Origin: CAMDMI01 sp036759185
Lineage (GTDB): Bacteria; Bacteroidota; Bacteroidia; Cytophagales; Flexibacteraceae
DNA: 6,485 nt
Direction of reading: 5' to 3'
NCBI GenBank assembly: GCA_036759185.1
Contig: DAIOVD010000212.1
Location: 1 to 6,485, forward strand
Shown piece by piece: positions 1 through 5,548 of the stretch. Position numbers and translations under genes: made by a program. The notes below the pieces were generated by a model. The model saw only the letters and a program-made list of their open reading frames with translations, was not told the origin of the DNA and ran no database searches. Each line of letters starts with the position of its first letter. Positions within the stretch are counted from its first letter, which is position 1.

Positions 1-150
1 CGGAAATACGAGCCTTAGGAAATCCTGATTCATTATTTGGGCGGCATTTCCGGCTTGTCCAGGGGTTCGCTTCGCTCCGTGCAAAGCACCGGCTCCTTCG
101 TCGCCGCCCTTCCCATCCGGGCCGCAAGGCTGCATGGTTCCGTATTTCAC
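1..150. repeat. GC-rich, hairpin-rich non-coding element, probable dispersed repeat
   Basis: No convincing reading frame is visible. The segment is bounded by an 8-bp inverted repeat (GAAATACG at 3-10, CGTATTTC at 141-148). It contains a nested inverted pair, GGGCGGC (39-45) with GCCGCCC (103-109). It also holds two short tight hairpins: GTGC-AAA-GCAC at 79-89 and GCC-GCAA-GGC at 121-130. It is much richer in G+C than the T-rich array beside it. From memory, intergenic elements of this general look (GGGCG...CCTTCGTCGCCGCCC) recur in many copies in Bacteroidota genomes, but only one copy lies here, so calling it a dispersed repeat is inference. The 8-bp outer match could be chance, and the element may extend left of the window. 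Confidence 0.45.
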
Positions 151-174
151 AACGGAGGAGGAATGAAAAGCAGA

Positions 175-430
175 AAATCAAAAACGGTACACATTTTTTT
201 TCTCGATTAAGATCAGTACCGAAATCGGTACTCTTTTTATTTCTGAAAATTTTTGTGTACCGAAAACGGTACTCTTTTTTTTCAAGGAATTATTTGTGTA
301 CCGAAATCGGCACACATTTTTTTTGACGATTAAAATCAGTGCCAAAAACGCAACTCTTTTTTTTTCTGAAATTTTTTGTGTGCACAAAATGCAACACATT
401 TTTTCCCAGGAATAAAATGTGTGCAACACG
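175..430. repeat. Tandem array of a 41-bp palindromic unit (123-bp higher-order period)
   Basis: Palindrome centres fall at about 223.5, 264.5, 305.5, 346.5 and 387.5, exactly 41 bp apart. A half-palindrome lies near 182 and a degenerate one near 424. The clearest cores are GTACCGA-AA-TCGGTAC (216-231) and GTACCG-AAAA-CGGTAC (257-272). The core at 295-316 has ten-base arms with one mismatch. Between the cores lie T-rich spacers of about 25 bp in three types that recur in order: one with CGATTAA (190-215, 312-338), one with TTCTGAAA (232-256, 355-379) and one with AGGAAT (273-297, 396-420). A three-unit, 123-bp block has therefore been duplicated. Later units have changed arm sequences but can still pair (377-398: TGTGTGCA with TGC-A-ACACA, one bulged A). 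Read on plus, each hairpin is followed by a T run, like an intrinsic terminator. It is not a CRISPR array: the spacers are related and the repeats diverge. Confidence 0.85.
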
Positions 431-443
431 GCCTTCGGGTTTT

Positions 444-1079
444 CTACCTCCACTCCACATTTTCCCGCACCAACCGGGCAGGAACTCCGGCCACCAGCGT
501 TCCGGGGGCCACATTTTTGGTGACCACAGAACCGGTCGCCACTACGGCACCATCGCCAATCACCACGCCTTTGCAGACGGTTACGTTTGCCCCAATCCAG
601 ACATGGTCGCCCACCACAATCGGTTTGTTGCTGTCCAGCCATGGACCATCTGCCGGTTTCAGTTGGTGCAGGTCGGTGTCCATCGCCTGAAAATTCCAGC
701 CGATCGCACAGTTCGAACCGATTTTTACCGATTGGTACACCATAAGATGGCAATTCGGGTTAATGTAGGTGCCCGACCCGATTTCGAGCTGTCCGTGAAC
801 AAAGATTTTGCAGCCATGTGCAATTCGCACGCCTTTGCCGGCTTTGATGCTTCCTCCTTTTTCAATGTCCACAATTCCCCTCGAAAAGGGCGTGAGACCC
901 AACCGGTTCGACGACATTCCGATCATTAAGGTGCCGGCTTCCACGTTGCCTTTGTTCTTCCACACAATCAGACGGGACGTCCACACATTTTTTGGTCGGA
1001 ACAGCACCGAAAGAATCAACCCGAACAGGTCGCTCCAGTAGTACTCCGACGAAAAATGGAACAATATTTTTTTCAGCAT
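444..1079 (-). CDS. Left-handed beta-helix (hexapeptide repeat) acyltransferase
   Basis: A 211-residue protein of the WcaF/maltose O-acetyltransferase-like superfamily. Such enzymes move an acetyl or other acyl group from acyl-CoA to a hydroxyl, often on a sugar, in the cytoplasm; the acceptor here cannot be told. Hexapeptide repeats run from about residue 69 to 200, including IEKGGS, LEIGSG, VKIGSN and VVIGDGAVVATGSVV. The end GTLVAGVPARLV is the classic C-terminal signature of the family. H138 in MDTDLH (133-138) sits where the catalytic His is expected, and GDHVWIGANV (157-166) follows. The N-terminal 40 residues are hydrophobic and aromatic but not a clear signal peptide. The ATG at 1079 is preferred over an in-frame TTG at 1136 because a promoter -7 box covers that TTG. 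Its 3' end lies 14 bp from the palindromic array. It has its own promoter, so it is probably not strictly part of the upstream two-component operon, though no terminator separates them. Confidence 0.88.
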   Translation of the reverse strand: MLKKILFHFSSEYYWSDLFGLILSVLFRPKNVWTSRLIVWKNKGNVEAGTLMIGMSSNRLGLTPFSRGIVDIEKGGSIKAGKGVRIAHGCKIFVHGQLEIGSGTYINPNCHLMVYQSVKIGSNCAIGWNFQAMDTDLHQLKPADGPWLDSNKPIVVGDHVWIGANVTVCKGVVIGDGAVVATGSVVTKNVAPGTLVAGVPARLVRENVEWR

Positions 1080-1133
1080 GCTTTCATAGTGATGAGATCC
1101 GTTTCTTTCCCCGAAACCATTCAAACGGTGCTC

Positions 1134-1161
1134 CAAAAGTAATGGAATGAGGCCTATGCAA
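1134..1161 (-). promoter_or_regulatory. Bacteroidota-type promoter for the acyltransferase gene
   Basis: On the minus strand, TTG (1159-1161) is followed after 17 bp by TACTTTTG (1134-1141). This fits the Flavobacterium/Bacteroides primary sigma factor pattern TTG-N17-23-TAnnTTTG with no mismatch. A start point a few bases downstream would leave an untranslated leader of about 45-50 nt before the ATG at 1079. The box lies in the gap between the response regulator stop and the acyltransferase start. The prediction rests on pattern alone. Confidence 0.6.
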
Positions 1162-1215
1162 CGTGCACCTGTTTAAATTTACAAAGAGAGAGCGCCGATA
1201 CTCCTTAGCCCGGTT

Positions 1216-1980
1216 TCACCTCGATTTAAAGAAGCTGGCAAACAACGCCATCCTCCGGGAGGCCACATCGATTTCATATCCGTTGCTCATCACGACACTA
1301 CCGGTCCTGCCTTTCACAAACGTTTTCACATGTGCTGAGTTGATAATAAACGATAAATGGACCCGGAAAAAGGTGGTCGGATCCAGGAGTTGCTCGTAAA
1401 AAAGTAAGGTCCTGGAACTGATGATCACCCTTCCATCCTTCAGATAAAACTCGGTATAGTTCCGGTCGGCTTTGCAATACAACACATCATTCTGCCGGAT
1501 CACATGGATGGCATTATCCGAATTGATCAGAATATCGCTGTAGGTGTTTTGGTTGCCCGGTTCATTTCTGGATTGCAGAAAGTTGATCTGGCTGACGGTG
1601 TTCAGATGAAACGTCTCCAGCTGCTGCACGCATTTCTCGATCGCCTGTTTCAGTTCCAGTGTATTGACGGGTTTTAATAAATAGTCTATCGCACTGTATT
1701 TTATGGCACGAATGGCGTAATGGTCATAAGCTGTAATCAGAACCAGCGTTTTAATAAAAGGCCCCGCTTTTTCCAGAACATCAAAAACGGTTCCGTCCTG
1801 AATCTGGATGTCGGAAATCAGAATGTCGGGTTTGCATTGCTGGATTTCTGAAACCGAATCCTGCACATTGCCGGTGGCAGAAACAATGATGTACTGGCTC
1901 CCCAACGCCTGAATGATATCTTTCAGTAAGGATAAGCTTTGCGGCTCGTCTTCGATCAGGCTTATATTAATCGTTTTCAT
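1216..1980 (-). CDS. LytTR-family response regulator (REC-LytTR)
   Basis: A 254-residue transcription regulator of the LytT/AlgR class, the output half of the two-component system. The receiver domain covers about residues 3-120: acidic pocket E10-D11, phosphoacceptor D57 in ILISDIQIQDG, T83 in LVLITAYD, and the K103-P104 switch pair. A linker of about 25 residues leads to a LytTR DNA-binding domain at about 148-248, with VLYCKADRNYTEFYL and FFRVHLSFIINSAHV typical of that fold. The usual basic residue in the H-R/K-S segment is Leu here. The ATG at 1980 is chosen because the receiver fold starts at MKTINISLIEDE; a longer reading from 2049 would add 23 unrelated residues inside the kinase gene. 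The start overlaps the end of the kinase gene by 14 bp, which suggests one mRNA and translational coupling. LytTR proteins bind paired direct repeats, and a candidate lies upstream of the kinase. Confidence 0.95.
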   Translation of the reverse strand: MKTINISLIEDEPQSLSLLKDIIQALGSQYIIVSATGNVQDSVSEIQQCKPDILISDIQIQDGTVFDVLEKAGPFIKTLVLITAYDHYAIRAIKYSAIDYLLKPVNTLELKQAIEKCVQQLETFHLNTVSQINFLQSRNEPGNQNTYSDILINSDNAIHVIRQNDVLYCKADRNYTEFYLKDGRVIISSRTLLFYEQLLDPTTFFRVHLSFIINSAHVKTFVKGRTGSVVMSNGYEIDVASRRMALFASFFKSR

Positions 1981-4885
1981 TGTACAGAATGGGCAAAAGA
2001 ATTTCAACGATAACACCCGCAGCACCATCAGCCCGGTTGCGGACTTCAAACCGGATTTTCATGCTTTGAGAATCATTGTACAATTTAATCCGGTCCTGAA
2101 TAATACTCATGGCATGTACTCCGCCCGGTTGGGAAGATTTGGGAGAACTCAATCCGGTTCCGTTGTCCTGAATGGTGCATTTCAGAAAGTCGTCGTCCAT
2201 CTCATCAAATGCCACTTCCAGCAAACCTTCGTAGGGAAGAGAGCCGATCTGTCCATGCCGGATGGAATTTTCTACGAAGGGCTGAAGCATCATCGAAGGA
2301 ATGTGAATCAATTCAGATGGCAGGTTTCCGGATGAGATCCGGAATGTGAACCGATTGTTAAAACGCAGCTGCTCCAGAGTGAGATAGGTACTCAGATACT
2401 GGATTTCATCTGACAAAAGGATGTTCCGGTTTTTGCTTTTATCTAGGGTGGTCCGCATTAAGGTGGAGAAATCATCCAGGTATTTCTGTGAACGGAGCAC
2501 ATCGTTTTTCCGGATAAACTCTTTAATGGAATTGAGAGAATTGAAAATAAAATGAGGGTCCAGCTGAGACCGTAGGGCCAGAAGTTCGAGTCGGGTGATT
2601 CGCTGCTGAATGAGATTCCGGGCTTTCTCCCTTTCCCCTTTCCGTCTGAGGAGGTACAACAATATGAGGACAACCACCAAAATGGAAGAAACGTAAAGGG
2701 AGATCTGCACCCACACATTTTCAAGAAACAGTGGTTCTTTCCGAAACCGGATTTCAAGTGTTTCGCTTTTCTGCTCGGGATTCAATGCGTTGAAGGCGGT
2801 GACCTGCAGCAAATAGTCACCCGATTTTAATTCAGAAAGTATGATGGCATTTTCGGTGGTTTTTCCGGCATATCGTTCCTTCCCGTTACGCACCAGCCGA
2901 TACGAAAAATAGACCGGCTCAGGGAAACTAAAGTCGATCGTGTGGCACTCCAGTTTCAGGTTGGTTTGATCTTTGCCGAGCGTGAAGAACGTTCCGGGAT
3001 TCTCAATGATGGCATCACCTGTTGAAACCTGAGAAATCCAGACCTTTTCAGGAAACGGGTTCTGGAGTTCATCAAGCCGGAAACTTGACACTCCGCTGTT
3101 CCCTGAAATATAAACCGTATCCTTCCAGATGAATACATGATTAATGAGAGAGTGTGTTAATCCGTTTTTGTAGTTGAGTACCAATTTTTTGTGTTTTCCA
3201 GGACTGGCAAATTGAAAAACAGCATAATAGGCTCTGTCTGTAATGGCATGGAGGGTTCCTTTTCCATCCAGTTCGATCTGTCGGATCCGTTCATGATTTC
3301 CCAGAATGTTGGGATAACGACAAACCAAGTTTTCGCCAATAAGTTGGAATAGGTTTCCGTCAGGATCCATGGCAAACACCTGATTTTGATATTTATAAAA
3401 CCGGGTCACGGATACCGGTTTTCCATCCGGAAAAAGGATGGGCCGGATTTTCTTCGGGTTGCGGAGATTGCTGATAAAGCAGCCCTGGGTTGAAAAATAG
3501 GCCACTGTCGTGTCATTGATCAGTTCAAAGCACAGAACCTTGTTTTTCTCAATCGTATCCAAATGGATGAGTGTGTCTCCTTCTTTCTTCCACTGAATAA
3601 GACCATGAAATCCGGCACTGAGGAAAATGTTGTTTTTACGGTGTTTGAAGTCTTTTATTCCCCCACCTAAATAAATGTTTTTCCGGTTTGTACAGTTGTA
3701 GACCCCAAATTCATGGACAACCAGGAGGTCATTTCCATGTTCCAATACATTGATGACGCGGTTGAACATGTCATGTTTGTCAATGAGAACCAGTTGCTCT
3801 TTTCCTTTCTGATTCACCAAAAACGAGTTATTGGTATAGCCAAACAGAGTGAGATTCTGATTACGGAAGAAGTTGTGGATTGTGCGTTCTGATTTTCCAG
3901 GCCTTGTCTCATGCGCATTCCGGATGTGTTTGTTGCTGATGTAATACACGCCATTTGTGATGGTGGTAAACCAGATTTGGTGTAAGCGGTCTTCGAAAAT
4001 ATTGCCGACAATGTGTTGTTCAAGTAAGTGCCCGGATTCGGACGGAACTTTCAGATTCTGCCAGTACACCCCATTGTTTTTGCCGTACCAAAGAATGGAA
4101 TCACTGTCAATACAGAGACCAGAAATCTCCGTGATTCCTGATGCTATTTTACGAATGTTGAGGGAGTTGAAATCCAGGGAATAGACCTGGTGGTGATTGT
4201 CATACAGAAGGCAACCCGGCTCGTTGAAGGTATTGAATTTTGCTTTCACACCTCTTCCGTTGCATAAGATCCGCACTTCCCGAAACCGGTTTTTTACCCA
4301 CTTATCCATCACAACCCCTTTTGAGGAATGTTCCATCAGGCGGCAAAGGGTGTCGTGGTTGTAAAAAAACAGGATCAGGCTGCCTTCGGTGCGGCTTAAT
4401 GTAAACGACCGGATAACCTTGAAGTCAAAGTCGGTTTCGTACGCAGTGAGATCTGAATAAACGAAAAGCGTTTTGCGGGCCGAATTGACTGTAATATTTA
4501 AAAGACTCCGGGACGAAAACAGCGCTTCGAGTTTTTTGCTTTTTGCGTGGTCTATTTTTCCATTTTTCAGCACCGAAGACTTTCCCGGATACACCTGCAC
4601 ATAGATTTCTCCGGTCACAGGATTTCGGAAAAAGTCCAGTGCTTCTGAATCGGCAAGGCCATCTCTTTGTGAAAAGGATTTATAGTTCTTTCCGTCGAAT
4701 CGCTGGATGCCATTGGAGCTGGCGATCCACATGTAACCATCCTTGTCCTGGGTAATTCCCCAGACCGAATTGTTAATTAAACCTTTGGTGATGTTGATGT
4801 TTTGGATCCCAAACGACTGTGCCCGAACGGTGGACGAGAAAATCAGCTCCCAGCAGCATATCAGGATTAATCCATACAGTTTCAT
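1967..4885 (-). CDS. Propeller-sensor histidine kinase (LytS-like, His_kinase family)
   Basis: A 972-residue membrane sensor kinase that should phosphorylate the overlapping LytTR regulator. A signal peptide (residues 1-22, cut near VRA-QS) exports the sensor. Reg_prop-type beta-propeller blades follow, clearest at 35-65 (GLINNSVWGITQDKDGYMWI, then GIQRFDG); further W/Y-G-x-x-x-GVY blades recur to about 340 and more diverged blades to about 630. A Y_Y_Y-like Ig module lies just before the membrane (about 640-718, with GDYLLQVTAFNA). One transmembrane helix spans about 726-746, then a basic coiled linker. The His_kinase box LDPHFIFNSLNSI carries the likely phosphorylated H778. The ATPase domain shows the N box FVENSIRHG (N873) and the G1 box QDNGTGL (D907). 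There is no receiver or AraC domain, so it is a split system, not a hybrid. The ATG at 4885 is chosen for the signal peptide; an in-frame TTG at 4936 would put 17 polar residues in front. No frameshift is seen. The ligand is unknown; relatives often sense glycans. Confidence 0.95.
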   Translation of the reverse strand: MKLYGLILICCWELIFSSTVRAQSFGIQNINITKGLINNSVWGITQDKDGYMWIASSNGIQRFDGKNYKSFSQRDGLADSEALDFFRNPVTGEIYVQVYPGKSSVLKNGKIDHAKSKKLEALFSSRSLLNITVNSARKTLFVYSDLTAYETDFDFKVIRSFTLSRTEGSLILFFYNHDTLCRLMEHSSKGVVMDKWVKNRFREVRILCNGRGVKAKFNTFNEPGCLLYDNHHQVYSLDFNSLNIRKIASGITEISGLCIDSDSILWYGKNNGVYWQNLKVPSESGHLLEQHIVGNIFEDRLHQIWFTTITNGVYYISNKHIRNAHETRPGKSERTIHNFFRNQNLTLFGYTNNSFLVNQKGKEQLVLIDKHDMFNRVINVLEHGNDLLVVHEFGVYNCTNRKNIYLGGGIKDFKHRKNNIFLSAGFHGLIQWKKEGDTLIHLDTIEKNKVLCFELINDTTVAYFSTQGCFISNLRNPKKIRPILFPDGKPVSVTRFYKYQNQVFAMDPDGNLFQLIGENLVCRYPNILGNHERIRQIELDGKGTLHAITDRAYYAVFQFASPGKHKKLVLNYKNGLTHSLINHVFIWKDTVYISGNSGVSSFRLDELQNPFPEKVWISQVSTGDAIIENPGTFFTLGKDQTNLKLECHTIDFSFPEPVYFSYRLVRNGKERYAGKTTENAIILSELKSGDYLLQVTAFNALNPEQKSETLEIRFRKEPLFLENVWVQISLYVSSILVVVLILLYLLRRKGEREKARNLIQQRITRLELLALRSQLDPHFIFNSLNSIKEFIRKNDVLRSQKYLDDFSTLMRTTLDKSKNRNILLSDEIQYLSTYLTLEQLRFNNRFTFRISSGNLPSELIHIPSMMLQPFVENSIRHGQIGSLPYEGLLEVAFDEMDDDFLKCTIQDNGTGLSSPKSSQPGGVHAMSIIQDRIKLYNDSQSMKIRFEVRNRADGAAGVIVEILLPILYNEND

Positions 4886-5311
4886 GACCAGTTGATAATT
4901 CAGGCGGGGATGATTTCTACCTGCAACATTACACAAAGCCAGACATCCGATTTACACGCCGGGATAATAAGACTACACGCCTGCACATTGAATGGTTGCG
5001 GAGAATCCTCTCCTGATACATTTGACGAAAGAAACGCACATTCGTTTCCAGGGACCTGTTGCGACACTATAAGATGAAGAATAACATTTCAATCGAATTT
5101 TGTTTTGGATGGCCGATGCAAATTGTATCCACCAAAACCGAAATCCATCGGAGTGTTCTGGTCCGCAAAAATGGAGCCTGGATTTCAAGCGTTCCGGCAG
5201 TTGGCGGGAATGGATTCGAATTCAGGAATCGAAATGTGTGCAGCCATCCACTTAAGAACAATCAATCGTTGGACATTAAAATAATCAAAGAGAAAAACCG
5301 CAGAATCCAAT
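4886..5311. other. Gene-free region upstream of the kinase operon
   Basis: No open frame here resembles a protein family. The longest plus-strand one (ATG 5074 to stop 5313, 79 codons) has no recognisable motif and no clear ribosome binding site. Short regulatory-looking pieces are present: a perfect inverted repeat GAAACG-N6-CGTTTC (5031-5048), a smaller one GGAGA-N4-TCTCC (5000-5013), the direct repeat at 4953-4983, and a near-consensus minus-strand -7 box TAATGTTG (4925-4932, one mismatch to TAnnTTTG) with no good -33 partner. Control elements for the kinase operon most likely sit between 4886 and 5050. I see nothing in 5060-5300. Confidence 0.5.
4953..4983 (-). promoter_or_regulatory. Candidate LytTR operator (direct repeat, 21-bp spacing)
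   Basis: TACACGCC occurs at 4953-4960 and again at 4974-4981, start to start 21 bp; the match continues as TACACGCC-N-G in both. LytTR regulators such as AgrA and AlgR bind two direct repeats of about 9 bp separated by 12-13 bp, on one face of the helix. The spacing fits; the bases (GGCGTGTA on the minus strand) match the published consensus only loosely. The pair lies 68-96 bp upstream of the kinase ATG. If the weak -7 box at 4925-4932 is real, the nearer repeat occupies the place of a missing -33 element, as expected for an activator site. Autoregulation by the adjacent regulator is inference. Confidence 0.4.
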
Positions 5312-5345
5312 AAAAAAAAACAAGCCCGCCCAGAGGACGAGCTTG
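5312..5345 (-). terminator. Intrinsic terminator, minus strand
   Basis: On the minus strand, arm CAAGCTCGTCC (5345-5335) pairs with GGGCGGGCTTG (5331-5321) to give an 11-bp stem with two G-U pairs and a UCU loop. It is followed directly by nine T residues (5320-5312). On the plus strand the two G-U pairs become C-A mismatches and no T run follows, so it works in one direction only. No minus-strand gene lies just to its right in this window, so it would end either an unrecognised small RNA or antisense transcription from the plus-strand gene. Confidence 0.7.
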
Positions 5346-5522
5346 CCGGCAATGGGAGATTGCTGGCGGGCCGTTCCCGAAAGAACTAGCCCGCAATAAT
5401 CTGTACCCCACCGCGTCAGAGGCCACTAAGGTATGGAATTATTTTGAGTTACGATTTTGAGCCGTAATCTGTCTTTGGGCTCTACAAGGCAGACCTAATG
5501 CTTTCCGGGTTAGAAGAAAGCA
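5345..5522 (+). ncRNA. Candidate structured RNA, probably 5' leader of the secreted-protein gene
   Basis: Six hairpins follow one another almost without gaps. H1 is 5345-5353 with 5359-5367 (9 bp, loop GGGAG). H2 is 5366-5371 with 5389-5394, plus an inner GTTC/GAAC. H3 is AATAAT 5395-5400 with ATTATT 5438-5443, plus TACC/GGTA inside. H4 is TTACG 5449-5453 with CGTAA 5463-5467. H5 is 5468-5475 with 5486-5493 (8 bp, 10-nt loop). H6 is TGCTTTC 5499-5505 with GAAAGCA 5516-5522. H1 and H5 need G-U pairs that exist only in the plus-strand RNA, which favours plus. H6 ends 26 nt before the ATG at 5549, and that gap is A/T-rich and unpaired, as expected of a Bacteroidota ribosome landing site. It matches no riboswitch class I can recognise. 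H2 on the minus strand would have a UUCG loop, so a minus-strand small RNA ending at the adjacent terminator stays possible. Confidence 0.45.
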
Positions 5523-5548
5523 AAATATCAATAATACAATAATTCATC

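Noticed and set aside
163..210. Micro-ORF of 15 codons (MKSRKSKTVHIFFLD) behind a strong GGAGGAGGA sequence
   Set aside because: It runs into the tandem repeat and has no recognisable product. Strong Shine-Dalgarno use is unusual in Bacteroidota, so the purine run is probably chance.
175..430. CRISPR array
   Set aside because: Period and palindromes superficially fit, but the spacers are related T-rich sequences, the repeats diverge unit by unit, and no cas genes are present.
178..753. Long minus-strand frame reading through the 41-bp array and into the acyltransferase gene
   Set aside because: Its tail is just the translated repeat (KKK...VFGT...IS), and its front is an out-of-frame shadow of the hexapeptide acyltransferase.
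339..929. Plus-strand frames opposite the acyltransferase
   Set aside because: They are antisense shadows; the minus-strand frame carries unmistakable hexapeptide repeats and the AGVPARLV signature.
1967..1980. Frameshift joining kinase and regulator into one hybrid protein
   Set aside because: The 14-bp overlap is an ordinary operon overlap: both domains are complete, with a proper stop and ATG start.
5059..5313. Plus-strand frame of about 80 codons between the kinase and the secreted-protein gene
   Set aside because: No family motif, no promoter or ribosome site, and unconvincing composition. Overlapping frames of similar length exist on the other strand.
5312..5522. Minus-strand 6S RNA of about 200 nt ending at the terminator
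   Set aside because: The expected long closing stem between the two ends and a central bubble cannot be formed: the 5' part has no complement to the 3' GGGCGGGCTTG.
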